From: Clostridium ljungdahlii DSM 13528
Lineage (GTDB): Bacteria > Bacillota > Clostridia > Clostridiales > Clostridiaceae
DNA: 64,000 bases
Direction: 5' to 3'
Assembly: GCF_000143685.1 (NCBI RefSeq)
Contig: NC_014328.1
Coordinates: 2,418,001-2,482,000, forward strand
The number at the start of each line of letters is the position of its first letter. The stretch's first letter is position 1. The notes beneath the pieces are model-generated. The model saw only the letters and a program-made list of their open reading frames with translations, made no database searches and was not told where the DNA came from. A program made the position numbers and the translations under genes. This document shows, piece by piece, positions 1 through 8,527 of the stretch.

Positions 1-204
1 TTTTTTATCAGAATCATATAGTACTTTTTCATTTAATACTATTTTTCCCCTATCAGGCGTATCTAACCCAGCAATAAACTTAAGTGTCATACTTTTACCA
101 GATCCCGAAGCTCCTAAAAGTCCTATTATATTTTTTTCATTATTAAACTTTACTTTTAAACTAAACCCTGGTAACTTCTTTTCAATATCTACATACAGTC
201 CCAT
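1..204 (-). CDS. modC: Molybdate ABC transporter ATPase, N-terminal part (cut by window edge)
   Basis: The first 68 codons of an ABC ATPase start at the ATG at 204 and run off the left edge. A Walker A motif (GASGSGKS) is visible near residues 31-38, followed by a LKFIAGLDTPDRGKI stretch typical of ModC and related importers. The start codon lies 2 bases past the modB stop, so the two are co-transcribed and probably translationally coupled. The molybdate assignment rests on the modB and modA genes upstream; the ATPase fragment alone could not give it. Confidence 0.85.
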   Translation of the reverse strand, partial: MGLYVDIEKKLPGFSLKVKFNNEKNIIGLLGASGSGKSMTLKFIAGLDTPDRGKIVLNEKVLYDSDKK

Positions 205-206
205 TT

Positions 207-893
207 TTAATTTCTCCTAACACCGTATATATTTTTCTGTTGATAGTCATTCCAATAATTCATAAGTAAAATGACTATAGTTGAGATTGCAACTATTAAC
301 AGCACCCACATAAAAGCTTTATCCATCTCTCCATTTTCAGCTGCAAAATAAATAGCTATAGGAATAGTTTCAGTTTTGTTAGGTATATTACCTGCTATCA
401 TTAAAGTAGCTCCAAATTCTCCAAGAGCCCTTGCAAAAGAAAGAACTGTAGCTGCCCCTATTCCTGGCCAGGCAAGAGGCAGTACAACTTTCCAAAAAAC
501 TTTCCATTCAGAAACACCTAATGTTCTTGCTGCACTTACAATATTCCTATCTATCTGCTCAAAAGCTGCCTTTGTAGTTTTATACATAAGAGGAAAAGCT
601 ATAACAGCTGCCGCTATTACCGTAGCAGGCCAAGAAAAAATTATATTGATTCCAATTTTAGAAAGTAATTTACCTATAGGACTATTTATTCCAAATATAA
701 GGAGTAGAAAGAATCCTGCCACCGTAGGTGGCAGAACAAGTGGGAGGGTAAGTATAGTATCCAAAATATTTCTTAACTTTCCATTATAATTTACCATTAA
801 ATAAGCTACTGCAATTCCTATAAAAAAAGTTATAAATGTAGCCGTAAATGTAGTTTTTAACGAAATCCATACAGGCGAAGCATCAAAATTCAT
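207..893 (-). CDS. modB: Molybdate ABC transporter permease ModB
   Basis: A 228-residue inner-membrane permease with about five hydrophobic segments. The EAA-loop region, where the ATPase docks, reads AARTLGVSEWKVFWKVVLPLA around residues 121-141, and LPLVLPPTVAGFFLL around residues 48-62 is typical of ModB/CysT permeases. It lies between modA (26 bases upstream) and modC, completing a molybdate importer. Length is normal for ModB. Tungstate transport by the same family is possible. Confidence 0.93.
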   Translation of the reverse strand: MNFDASPVWISLKTTFTATFITFFIGIAVAYLMVNYNGKLRNILDTILTLPLVLPPTVAGFFLLLIFGINSPIGKLLSKIGINIIFSWPATVIAAAVIAFPLMYKTTKAAFEQIDRNIVSAARTLGVSEWKVFWKVVLPLAWPGIGAATVLSFARALGEFGATLMIAGNIPNKTETIPIAIYFAAENGEMDKAFMWVLLIVAISTIVILLMNYWNDYQQKNIYGVRRN

Positions 894-919
894 AAACTTA
901 TCCTCTCCATTACAATAAA

Positions 920-1741
920 TTATTTTCCAAGTTTAAATCCATACTTTTGAAATACGGCTTTAGCTTTATCACTTGATAAAAATTTAAGAAAATCTTTAGC
1001 TTGAGTAGGATTTTTACTAGCTTTAACTACAGCTGTTGGATATACTACAGCCTTGTGAGAGTTTTCAGGTGCCGTAGCTACAATATTTACTTTCTTTGAT
1101 ACTAATGCATCAGTTTTATAAACTATACCAGCATCTACATTTCCTGTCTCAACCCAGGTCAAAACTTCTTTTACATCCTTACCATAAATAGCTTTTGGTT
1201 GAACCTTATCCATTATCTTTAAATTTGTAAGTATTTCCTGGGAATATTGTCCTACTGGTACACTTTTAACTTCTCCAAGAGCTACTTTTTTAACCTTATC
1301 ACTTGCTAAATCGTTAAAACTCTTAACATTAGAAGATGAATTTTTAGGTACTATAAGAACTACATCATTTTTTAAAAGATTAGTTATAGTATCGTTTACT
1401 AGCAAATTTTTACCTTTTAATGCATCCATCTGTTTTGTTGCTGCAGACATAAATATATCTGCTGGTGCTCCTTGTTCAATTTGCTGTTGAAGAGTCCCTG
1501 ATGCTCCAAAATTATATGTAATAGTAACATTCGGATGATCTTTTGCATATAACTGTTTGATTTCATTCATAGAATCCTTTAAACTTGCAGCAGCAGATAC
1601 AGTTAAAGTCACTGCTTTTTCTTGTTTTGTAGAGGAATCTGACTTTTTTTCACTTGAACTCTGACTACCGCCGCAACCTGCTGCCATGGTTGTGACAATT
1701 AAAACCAGAATGAGTACTAAACTTTTTTTTAGTTTTTTCAT
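920..1741 (-). CDS. modA: Molybdate-binding lipoprotein ModA
   Basis: A 273-residue substrate-binding protein. It has a lipoprotein signal with the lipobox cysteine in MAAGCGG (residues 20-26), a Ser/Lys-rich linker, then a type-2 periplasmic-binding fold. Family landmarks are SAAASLKDSMNEI near residue 50, TYNFGASGTLQQQIEQGAPADIF near 75-97 and GNVDAGIVYKTDA near 200. A GGGGGTG ribosome site precedes the ATG. It is the first gene of modABC. Molybdate versus tungstate preference cannot be read from the sequence. Confidence 0.93.
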   Translation of the reverse strand: MKKLKKSLVLILVLIVTTMAAGCGGSQSSSEKKSDSSTKQEKAVTLTVSAAASLKDSMNEIKQLYAKDHPNVTITYNFGASGTLQQQIEQGAPADIFMSAATKQMDALKGKNLLVNDTITNLLKNDVVLIVPKNSSSNVKSFNDLASDKVKKVALGEVKSVPVGQYSQEILTNLKIMDKVQPKAIYGKDVKEVLTWVETGNVDAGIVYKTDALVSKKVNIVATAPENSHKAVVYPTAVVKASKNPTQAKDFLKFLSSDKAKAVFQKYGFKLGK

Positions 1742-2242
1742 TAAAACACCCCCAGCGTTTAAAACTTATATTATTTTTCAGTGAATCATAACATAACATT
1801 ATATAGAGTTATACAAAGGAACATTTTATTCCATAATATAGTGTTTTATTATGATATATCTATTATATCATCTACTTAAGCAATTATTCAACCCGTTTGT
1901 AAACATTGTCATAAAAACATTATAATAATACTTAACATAAAAGCATTCAATTATAAATTGAATGCTCACTATTATAATTATATAATCAACTCTGTTATTT
2001 TCAAAAACTTTGCAAAGCTTTTGAAAATAGCAAAGTTCAAATAACAAAGAACAAATAAAGACGATTTCCGTCGTACCTGAGTAAATCTATAATTTAATAT
2101 TTTCTTACGTTAGGAAAAAAATTATCCTTATTTGATATTTGAACTTTGTTCTTTAAAAAATTGTTTAGCAATTTTTTATATTAATTCAAACTTTTATATG
2201 TACCAAAGTTGGATTATATACTTATTATATATAATATTGAAA
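1742..2242. other. Intergenic region with inverted repeats
   Basis: No gene is visible. It holds the modA leader and promoter region, and a perfect hairpin at 1943-1967 followed by a short T-run on the minus strand, probably the terminator of the 2243-4430 operon. It also holds an 11-bp-stem hairpin at 1996-2029 and a 13-bp inverted repeat (2031-2043 with 2136-2148) enclosing about 92 bases. The last structure looks like a small non-coding repeat element, but there is no second copy in the window to prove it. Confidence 0.5.
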
Positions 2243-3925
2243 TTATTCTGCTTCCCATATACCTTCAGTTAAAAATTTGTTTGCCTTATCCTGTGCCTTT
2301 TTTACAATAGCATCATTATATCCTAAAATGCCTAAAAGCTTTATTGCATTTTGAGTGGTAGCCCTTCCTTCATGGATTCTATAATCAAACTTTATTTCAT
2401 TATTTTCAATACTTTCTTGAAAATGATAATTCTCAAAATACCTTTCAAGTATATGAGTAAGCTCCACATCATGGGTAGCTGCAATGCATATACAGTTATT
2501 TAAAGTTAAATATTTTAGCACTTGAGAAGAAGCTGAAATTCTCTCTACAGTATTGGTTCCTCGTAAAATTTCATCTACAAAACATATAGTAGGTATATCC
2601 TCATTTAAATTATCTATAATTCTCTTTAAAGATTTAGTTTCTACTATATAATAACTTTCATTGCTAAATATGTCGTCTTTCAAAGCCATAGATGTATATA
2701 TTTTGAAATAACAGCATTTAAATTCTGAAGCAAGACAGGTATATATTGTCTCCGCTAAAATAATATTTATAGCTACTGTTTTTAAAAAAGTTGATTTACC
2801 TGATGCATTGGACCCTGTAATTAAAATGGAATCTGAAATCTCTATGGAGTTCGGCACAGATTTTTCCATAAGAGGATGTCTTATATCTTTAAACACATTC
2901 ACATTTTCCTGCTTTCTTCTGCATTTAGTAAGCTCTGGAGTAACATAATTTTTTATTCTTCTCCTGTAAGCTGCAATAGACATACAGCTGTCTATCACTC
3001 CAATTACTTCAAATATTACTTTAAACTCACTGTTTCTTTCCATAAGGGCATTTGACATTTTTTCATAATTAATTAAATCCGTGAGTAAAAACATACTAGT
3101 ATACTCAGCTATTATCCCTACATCTGTACCATTATTTTTTGAAGCAAAAGAAAGTCTTTTTATAGATCTTAGTTCTTTAAGAGCCTCCTTTAATTTTTTA
3201 TTGTAATCTTTAAACTCCTTTACATCTTCTTTCAAAATATCTCCAGCATATTTTACTATTTTAAGTATGTACATAAAGGATTCAAATTTATGCTTTATCT
3301 TATTTTTTTCTTTGTAATATACAAATATATTGTAGGAAAAGGACAATATAATAGTAGCGAGTCCTATATATGGATTTAGAAATATTAATCCTACACCTGC
3401 AAAGGGGATCAAAGACAAAATTCTGTAGTAGAACAGTAATGATTTTCTCTTATTACCCTTATTGTAAAAGTAATCAGTTATAAAACAAGCCCTATTTTTG
3501 CCTAGTTTGGCAAGTATATATTGTATACTTTTTCTCTCTTTATCATTATTCTGAAAAAATTTTATCAATTCATCTCTATGTTTAAGTTTCTCCTCATCAT
3601 ATATAGGTTCTCTTAATATATTGTATAAATACTGTTCTCCAGGACTACTTTCTGTATTGTTTATTTTTTTAAAAATACTGTCCATATCAAGATCTTTCCA
3701 GGTAATTTCATCAATAAAAACTGTTCCTTTTTCCACTTCTTTTCTATTATTAAAGTATTCCGCTGTACTCTTTAGGTCATCTTCCGTATATTTTTCTTCA
3801 AACTCTGCACCCCAATCATTTTCTATTCTTCTCCTAATTTCATTATTTGACTTAATGTTTGAAAATACTGAGATTAATATGCTCACTAATATAATAGCAG
3901 CTATGTATCCGAGTACAACCCACAT
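2243..3925 (-). CDS. Membrane-anchored MutS-family ATPase
   Basis: A 560-residue protein with an N-terminal transmembrane helix (residues 2-22), another hydrophobic pair near 165-205, and a C-terminal MutS domain V. Its Walker A motif is GSNASGKST (about residue 375), followed by a Walker B-like CFVDEILRGTNT and the switch ATHDVE. It lacks the MutS mismatch-recognition domain, so it belongs to the MutS-like membrane branch found in Firmicutes and is not a repair MutS. Its role is unknown. It probably shares an operon with the HAD gene 31 bases upstream. Confidence 0.8.
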   Translation of the reverse strand: MWVVLGYIAAIILVSILISVFSNIKSNNEIRRRIENDWGAEFEEKYTEDDLKSTAEYFNNRKEVEKGTVFIDEITWKDLDMDSIFKKINNTESSPGEQYLYNILREPIYDEEKLKHRDELIKFFQNNDKERKSIQYILAKLGKNRACFITDYFYNKGNKRKSLLFYYRILSLIPFAGVGLIFLNPYIGLATIILSFSYNIFVYYKEKNKIKHKFESFMYILKIVKYAGDILKEDVKEFKDYNKKLKEALKELRSIKRLSFASKNNGTDVGIIAEYTSMFLLTDLINYEKMSNALMERNSEFKVIFEVIGVIDSCMSIAAYRRRIKNYVTPELTKCRRKQENVNVFKDIRHPLMEKSVPNSIEISDSILITGSNASGKSTFLKTVAINIILAETIYTCLASEFKCCYFKIYTSMALKDDIFSNESYYIVETKSLKRIIDNLNEDIPTICFVDEILRGTNTVERISASSQVLKYLTLNNCICIAATHDVELTHILERYFENYHFQESIENNEIKFDYRIHEGRATTQNAIKLLGILGYNDAIVKKAQDKANKFLTEGIWEAE

Positions 3926-3956
3926 ATTTATTCCTCCTTCTATTTTTTACTTTTGC

Positions 3957-4430
3957 TTAAGTTCTAAGTGTAGCTCTAATTCTATCATTGTTTAACAATA
4001 AATCTATAGCATCTAAAATATTTGTAACTGCTATATCAGATTCTAGCAAAGATTTAGTAAAGCATCCTTCTCTCCCAATAACACAAATAGATATAATACT
4101 ATTTTTAAACATTTCTAGATCATTTCTTCCATTGCCAACAGATGCGGTAACATCACATCCTAGCTTTTCAACCATATACTTTTTATCTTTAGATGAATCT
4201 TCTTTATTAAATACTTTAGCCTTAACTGGAAGACCCTGGCACTGATTTTTTACAGTTCCGTAAGTATCTGCTGTAATCACATAAATATTAACGCCTTTGC
4301 CTGCCAACTCCTTTAATTTATCCCCCACAGAATCAATTAAAATCCCGTCTTGTCCAAGAGTACCATTAAAATCAAAAATAACATTTTTTATGGTAATACT
4401 CCTGCTGCCGGGTATATCAAATACTATCAT
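3957..4430 (-). CDS. HAD-superfamily hydrolase, P-type ATPase-like soluble domain
   Basis: A 157-residue protein starting at 4430 behind an AAAGGGG ribosome site. The HAD motif I is FDFNGTLGQDG (about residues 19-29), where the first Asp is the nucleophile but the usual DxD second Asp is Asn. Motif II is VITADT, and VGNGRNDLEMF supplies motif IV. This matches the short HAD family similar to the phosphorylation domain of metal P-type ATPases. Substrate unknown. It lies upstream of the MutS-like gene on the same strand. Confidence 0.78.
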   Translation of the reverse strand: MIVFDIPGSRSITIKNVIFDFNGTLGQDGILIDSVGDKLKELAGKGVNIYVITADTYGTVKNQCQGLPVKAKVFNKEDSSKDKKYMVEKLGCDVTASVGNGRNDLEMFKNSIISICVIGREGCFTKSLLESDIAVTNILDAIDLLLNNDRIRATLRT

Positions 4431-4562
4431 TTTTAATTATCCCCTTTATAGCATTTTGCAAATTACTTAATTTTACTGTAAACTATTCAAACATAACTTG
4501 TCAATGTTAACTTTACCATCATATTCCTAAAGATAAACAGATTTCTAAGTTTCTAGTATTTA

Positions 4563-4591
4563 TTGACAAATTCCTTTTCAGCTAGTAATAT
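4563..4591 (+). promoter_or_regulatory. Promoter of the znuA-like gene
   Basis: TTGACA at 4563-4568, exactly 17 bases, then TAATAT at 4586-4591: a near-consensus sigma-A promoter. The -10 box abuts the large palindrome at 4587-4635. Confidence 0.8.
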
Positions 4592-4635
4592 TATATATGC
4601 AAATGCAATTTGTTTGCATTTGCATATATAATATT
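4587..4635 (+). promoter_or_regulatory. Large operator-like palindrome before the znuA-like gene
   Basis: Perfect 22-bp inverted repeat (4587-4608 with 4614-4635) around a 5-base centre; the core half-site is TGCAAATGCAA. It starts inside the -10 box and ends just before the AGGAGGA ribosome site. It therefore covers the transcription start and could act as a repressor operator or as an mRNA hairpin hiding the ribosome site. A Fur/Zur-type metal regulator is the natural guess, but the half-site is not the usual Bacillus Zur box. Confidence 0.7.
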
Positions 4636-4649
4636 TTAGGAGGAAGTTT

Positions 4650-5582
4650 ATGCTTAAAAGAAATACACCCATTAAGTTTACAATACTAGCCCTTATTTTT
4701 ACCTGCATTATTTTCATTTTGGGAGGTTGTGCTGCGGGAACAGCTTCAAATAATACTAAAGAATCCAAATCCAAAATAAAAGTAGTTGTATCCTTTAACG
4801 CAATGAGAGAATTTACTTCAGCTATTGGAAAGAATAAAATTGATATTATTACAATGATACCTGCTGGCACAGAGCCTCACGATTTTGAACCAACTGCAAA
4901 AGATTTCAAAAACTTAAGTGATGCCAATGTGTTTATATATAATGGATTGGGTATGGAATCCTGGAAAGACAAGGTTTTAAAATCTATAAATAATAAAGAT
5001 TTAATTGCAGTAGATACTTCAAAAGGTTCAGTTCCAATTAAAAATACTGATAATGATGAAACGAAAGAGCATGGGCAATACGACCCTCATATGTGGCTAA
5101 GTCTAAAAAATGCCAAGAATCAATCTAAAAGCATAAAAGATGCCTTAATTAAAGCAGATCCATCAAACAAAAACTTTTACGAAAAAAATTACAATGATTT
5201 TTCAAAACAACTTGATGATTTGTACAGCGAATATAACAAAAAATTTCAGACAGTTTCAAATAAAAGTTTTGTAACAGGACATGCTGCTTTTGCATATCTC
5301 TGCAGAGATTTTGGTTTAAAACAAAATAGTGTAGAAGATGTATTTGCAGAAGGAGAACCCTCCCCTAAAAAATTAGAGGGACTTGTAAACTATTGTAAAC
5401 AAAATAAAATAAAAACTATCTTTGTGGAAGACATGGTAAGCCCTAAAGTATCAAATACCCTTGCAAAAGAAGTTGGAGCAAAAGTAGAAAAAATATATAC
5501 AATAGAGGGAAATGAAGATAATAAAAATTACATACAAAGTATGAAATATAATTTACAAATGATTTATAACAGCTTAAAATAA
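4650..5582 (+). CDS. Metal-binding lipoprotein, ZnuA/cluster A-I type
   Basis: A 310-residue surface lipoprotein (lipobox LGGCAAG, Cys about residue 27) of the zinc/manganese ABC-binding family. Likely metal ligands are the His in EPHDFEP, the His in YDPHMWLS preceded by an acidic/His loop (KEHGQYD), the His in VTGHAAFAY and the acidic FVEDMVSP segment. No ATPase or permease gene is adjacent, so its transporter must lie elsewhere. The promoter and 49-base palindrome upstream suggest metal-responsive control. Zinc is more likely than manganese, because of the His-rich loop. Confidence 0.85.
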   Translation: MLKRNTPIKFTILALIFTCIIFILGGCAAGTASNNTKESKSKIKVVVSFNAMREFTSAIGKNKIDIITMIPAGTEPHDFEPTAKDFKNLSDANVFIYNGLGMESWKDKVLKSINNKDLIAVDTSKGSVPIKNTDNDETKEHGQYDPHMWLSLKNAKNQSKSIKDALIKADPSNKNFYEKNYNDFSKQLDDLYSEYNKKFQTVSNKSFVTGHAAFAYLCRDFGLKQNSVEDVFAEGEPSPKKLEGLVNYCKQNKIKTIFVEDMVSPKVSNTLAKEVGAKVEKIYTIEGNEDNKNYIQSMKYNLQMIYNSLK

Positions 5583-5599
5583 ATTCTTCAACAATTTGT

Positions 5600-5628
5600 T
5601 TGACATGACATTTTCAATATAATATAAT
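5600..5628 (+). promoter_or_regulatory. Promoter of the AICAR transformylase gene
   Basis: TTGACA at 5600-5605, 17 bases, TATAAT at 5623-5628: full sigma-A consensus, placed just upstream of the ZTP riboswitch. Confidence 0.85.
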
Positions 5629-5646
5629 TTAATAAATTGCATAAAA

Positions 5647-5747
5647 TAATCATGTAACTGGCGGAAATGGAGTTTACCATAGGGAGCATGATTAAAAAAG
5701 ATATCGACCGCCTGGGTAAATTATATAATTTGCCCAGGTTTTTTTAT
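5647..5747 (+). promoter_or_regulatory. ZTP (pfl) riboswitch with overlapping terminator
   Basis: Contains the pfl-motif landmarks: a P1 helix ATCATG/CATGAT, the ACTGGCGGA loop, a P2 hairpin ATGGAGTTTACCAT and the downstream CCGCCTGGGTA core at 5707-5717. The core's CCTGGG also forms the 5' arm of a terminator hairpin whose 3' arm TTGCCCAGG ends in T7 (about 5738-5747). ZTP binding should block the terminator and switch on folate/purine genes. The next gene is an AICAR transformylase, as expected for this class. Confidence 0.9.
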
Positions 5748-5777
5748 GCTTAAATTTAAAATGGAGGTATTTTATAA

Positions 5778-6953
5778 ATGGAAATGAATGAATTTGTACT
5801 TAAATATGGGTGCAACCCACACCAAAAACCTGCAAGAGTTTATATGAAAGAAGGTACTCTTCCCTTTAAGATATTAAACGGAAGACCAGGATATATCAAT
5901 CTTATGGACGCCTTTAATTCCTGGCAACTTGTAAAGGAACTTAGAAATGCCACAGGACTTTGTAGTGCTGCTTCTTTTAAGCATGTAAGCCCTGCAGGTG
6001 CTGCAGTTGCAGTGCCTCTAAATGATGTATTAAAAAAGGCATATGCAGTTTCAGATATGGAACTCTCCCCTGCAGCTATTGCCTATTCAAGAGCAAGAGG
6101 AGCAGACAGGATGTCCTCCTATGGAGATTTTGCAGCTATAAGTGATGAAGTTGACTTATCTGCTGCTAAAATACTTAAAGCATCGGTTTCAGATGGAATA
6201 ATTGCCCCATCCTACAGCAAGGAAGCACTAGAGCTTCTAAAGACAAAGAAAAAAGGAAACTACTGTATAATTCAAATTGATCCAAATTATGAACCAGAAG
6301 AAATGGAAAAAAGAGAGATATTTGGAGTAACTTTTGAACAAAAAAGGGATGATGCAGTTATAACGGATGATCTTTTAAAAAACATAGTAACAGATAATAA
6401 GAATATGCCAGAAAGCGCTAAAAGAGATCTTCTAATTTCAATGATCACCCTAAAATATACACAATCTAACTCAGTTTGTTTTGCAGTAGACGGTCAGGTA
6501 ATTGGAGTTGGAGCAGGTCAGCAGTCAAGAGTTCACTGTACACGACTTGCTGCATCAAAAGCAGATATATGGTTTTTAAGACAACATCCGACGGTACTAT
6601 CCCTTCCTTTTAAAGAAGGACTTAAAAGGCCTGAAATGGATAATGTAATAGATCAGTATCTCCGTGATGACGTAACTCCTGAAGAAACTATAGGATGGAA
6701 AGATGTATTTACTGAAATTCCTAAAAAGCTTACTTTAGATGAAAAAAAAGATTGGCTTTCAAAACTTCAAGGTGTATCTTTAGGATCTGATGCATTTTTC
6801 CCATTTAGAGATAATATAGATAGAGCTTCTAAAAGCGGTGTGAAGTATATTGTTCAGCCAGGTGGTTCTATAAGAGATGATATTGTAATAAAAACTTGTA
6901 ACGACTATAATATGGTAATGTCATTTTCAAATTTAAGATTATTTCATCATTAA
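5778..6953 (+). CDS. Stand-alone AICAR transformylase (PurH formyltransferase domain only)
   Basis: A 391-residue protein matching the formyltransferase half of PurH, which converts AICAR and 10-formyl-THF to FAICAR in purine synthesis. Motifs: YGCNPHQKPARVY at the N-terminus, the catalytic Lys-His pair in FKHVSPAGAAVAVP (about residues 71-84), SNSVCFAVDGQVIGVGAGQQSRVHCTR near 235-261, and SDAFFPFRDNIDRA with VQPGGSIRDD at the C-terminus. The IMP cyclohydrolase domain of normal PurH (about 520 residues) is absent. The ZTP riboswitch upstream supports the assignment. A gene-less cobalamin riboswitch transcript points at its 3' end from the opposite strand. Confidence 0.92.
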   Translation: MEMNEFVLKYGCNPHQKPARVYMKEGTLPFKILNGRPGYINLMDAFNSWQLVKELRNATGLCSAASFKHVSPAGAAVAVPLNDVLKKAYAVSDMELSPAAIAYSRARGADRMSSYGDFAAISDEVDLSAAKILKASVSDGIIAPSYSKEALELLKTKKKGNYCIIQIDPNYEPEEMEKREIFGVTFEQKRDDAVITDDLLKNIVTDNKNMPESAKRDLLISMITLKYTQSNSVCFAVDGQVIGVGAGQQSRVHCTRLAASKADIWFLRQHPTVLSLPFKEGLKRPEMDNVIDQYLRDDVTPEETIGWKDVFTEIPKKLTLDEKKDWLSKLQGVSLGSDAFFPFRDNIDRASKSGVKYIVQPGGSIRDDIVIKTCNDYNMVMSFSNLRLFHH

Positions 6954-7000
6954 TTTAGATTATCTAAGTGGCTAAATTTAAAGTTTGATTAATGATATAT

Positions 7001-7035
7001 AAAAAAACTGCTGTTGCACACCATTGCAACAGCAG
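7001..7035 (-). terminator. Distal terminator of the orphan cobalamin riboswitch RNA
   Basis: A 10-bp perfect stem (7008-7017 with 7026-7035) followed on the minus strand by seven T. On the plus strand no T-run follows, so it mainly stops minus-strand transcription heading into the AICAR transformylase gene. Confidence 0.8.
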
Positions 7036-7076
7036 TATTAAAGGGATTAGATATGTTTAAGTTAACACCAATATAT

Positions 7077-7103
7077 AAAAAGGGACTTCTTTTGGAAGTC
7101 CCT
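7077..7103 (-). terminator. Proximal terminator of the orphan cobalamin riboswitch RNA
   Basis: A 9-bp perfect stem (AGGGACTTC/GAAGTCCCT, 7081-7103) with a 5-base loop and a T-run on the minus strand. It is the first of two tandem terminators after riboswitch 1. Confidence 0.8.
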
Positions 7104-7194
7104 AATTAACACATTACATAGCCATATCAATTTTATAACAACATAGCCTAAAAATTACTAATGCATTAATCTTTCCCTCCGAAAGATTATTTCA

Positions 7195-7352
7195 AAAGTA
7201 TAGGCAGGTCTCCTGACTATAGGATCATCCTCTTTAATTCCTTCCCGGAATACTCCAGTGGAAATTTAAAATCGTCACCCAATACAGTAGCGGGGGCTGT
7301 AATGGAATTTCACCATTTTCCCTTTTAATTACCTATGTAAACCACATACTTT
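7195..7352 (-). promoter_or_regulatory. Cobalamin riboswitch 1 (orphan, no gene behind it)
   Basis: Read on the minus strand it has a P1 helix AAAGTAT/ATACTTT, the AAGGGAAAATGGTGAAA core, CAGCCCCCGCTACTGT, the CCACTGG loop 5 and the B12 box GTCAGGAGACCTGCC. An 8-bp hairpin with a GGAGG loop (7168-7188) and two terminators follow. No minus-strand gene lies downstream; the next sequence is the 3' end of the plus-strand AICAR transformylase gene. It sits 109 bases past the cbiN stop and has its own consensus promoter. Confidence 0.93.
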
Positions 7353-7371
7353 ACTATTTGATTATGTTTAT

Positions 7372-7400
7372 ATTATATACTTACGCCATTCATTTGTCAA
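7372..7400 (-). promoter_or_regulatory. Promoter of cobalamin riboswitch 1
   Basis: On the minus strand TTGACA (7400-7395), 17 bases, TATAAT (7377-7372): a perfect consensus and the strongest of the ten riboswitch promoters here. Confidence 0.85.
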
Positions 7401-7460
7401 GTAAAATGCATTAAATATTTTAATTATAAAAAAATTCTGTAATAATGATTCGTTTATACT

Positions 7461-7820
7461 CTACTCTTTCTCTAAAGATTTTTTATTTGACTTTGATTTG
7501 CCAAATATTTTCTCCCAATGATGTCCAACTATCAATCCTGCACAAAAATTTGCCACAGAAAAAGCTCCTACTTCTGCATCACCAGGCAATTCAATAAATG
7601 GATGGTGATCTGCTTTAATTTTGTTTGAAGCCATGGTGTTTACCTTGTCATCAGTGCCACCAGCCTCCATGTTATGACTGCTCATATACTTACCTGCTCC
7701 AAATATAAGAACCAACAAAATTAACAATACCGTTAGAATAGATTTAGTAAATCCATCTATAAATTTAATGCTTGTACCTTTCTTATTTTCTATATCTACT
7801 GCATTTGTAGTTGATTTCAT
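7461..7820 (-). CDS. cbiN: Cobalt transporter accessory protein, CbiN-like
   Basis: A 119-residue membrane protein with two transmembrane helices (about residues 25-47 and 85-102) and an extracytoplasmic loop containing DHHPFIELPGDAE. It starts 2 bases after cbiM behind an AGGAGG site. CbiN partners CbiM in cobalt import, and size, topology and position fit. The sequence is a diverged member of the CbiN/NikN group. No cbiQ or cbiO follows, so the energising module must be shared or encoded elsewhere. Confidence 0.72.
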   Translation of the reverse strand: MKSTTNAVDIENKKGTSIKFIDGFTKSILTVLLILLVLIFGAGKYMSSHNMEAGGTDDKVNTMASNKIKADHHPFIELPGDAEVGAFSVANFCAGLIVGHHWEKIFGKSKSNKKSLEKE

Positions 7821-7822
7821 CG

Positions 7823-8497
7823 CTATCTTGCCTCCTTATATTTCCGTCCAAGTACATCTGGCATTAAATCAGGACGCCTACTTACCATAACCTGCAGAAT
7901 TACAGCTGTAAATACTGCTTCGCCTATAGCTAGAGGTATTTGAGTAGGTCCAAACCCTGCAAAAAATATCATCCACTGCTTCACTATAGGAATATGTCCA
8001 TGCAAACTTATTGCAAGTTCCAAAGCTGCTACCAAATATGTAACTATATCTCCAACAAAACCTGCCACTCCAGCTGCAAGCCATATAGGGCTTTTAAAAT
8101 GCCTTAAAACCTTCCAGCAAAAATATCCTGAAATTCCTCCTGCAATACCCATTGAAAAATCATTGGCACCTATAGTTGTAATACCACCATGTCCCAAAAA
8201 TATGGCTTGAAAAAACAATCCAATAGCTGAGATTACAGCAGTAGCTAGTGGTCCTACTACAATAGCTGCCAGTGGTGTGCCGCAAGGATGAGAACAGGAA
8301 CCGGTTACAGGTACAGGAAAGTGCATGCAAGAAATAACAAATACTGCCACTCCCATCATAGCAAGAAAAGGTTTATAATATAAATTCTCCTTTACTCTTC
8401 TTTTAATCTCTTTAACGCCCGGTACAATAAACATGGCACTTATTACATACCATGTACCCCAGGCCTGTGGTGATAAAATTCCATCTTCAATATGCAT
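7823..8497 (-). CDS. cbiM: Cobalt ECF transporter substrate component CbiM
   Basis: A 224-residue membrane protein with about six helices. The N-terminus MHIEDGILSPQAWG matches the CbiM signature in which the first Met and His-2 ligate the metal. Conserved HFPVPVTGSCSHPCGTPLAAIVVGP follows near residues 59-83, with GANDFSMGIAGGISGYF downstream. It imports Co2+ for corrinoid synthesis together with CbiN. It is expressed from cobalamin riboswitch 2. Confidence 0.93.
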   Translation of the reverse strand: MHIEDGILSPQAWGTWYVISAMFIVPGVKEIKRRVKENLYYKPFLAMMGVAVFVISCMHFPVPVTGSCSHPCGTPLAAIVVGPLATAVISAIGLFFQAIFLGHGGITTIGANDFSMGIAGGISGYFCWKVLRHFKSPIWLAAGVAGFVGDIVTYLVAALELAISLHGHIPIVKQWMIFFAGFGPTQIPLAIGEAVFTAVILQVMVSRRPDLMPDVLGRKYKEAR

Positions 8498-8527
8498 TTT
8501 ATAAAGCCTCCAATTTTAATAAATTGC

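Noticed and set aside
4553..4870. Minus-strand ORF over the znuA-like promoter
   Set aside because: It covers a consensus promoter, an operator palindrome and the start of a clear lipoprotein gene on the other strand.
7195..7352. Riboswitch 1 as leader of the AICAR transformylase gene
   Set aside because: The aptamer reads on the minus strand while that gene is on the plus strand and already has a ZTP riboswitch; the two face each other.
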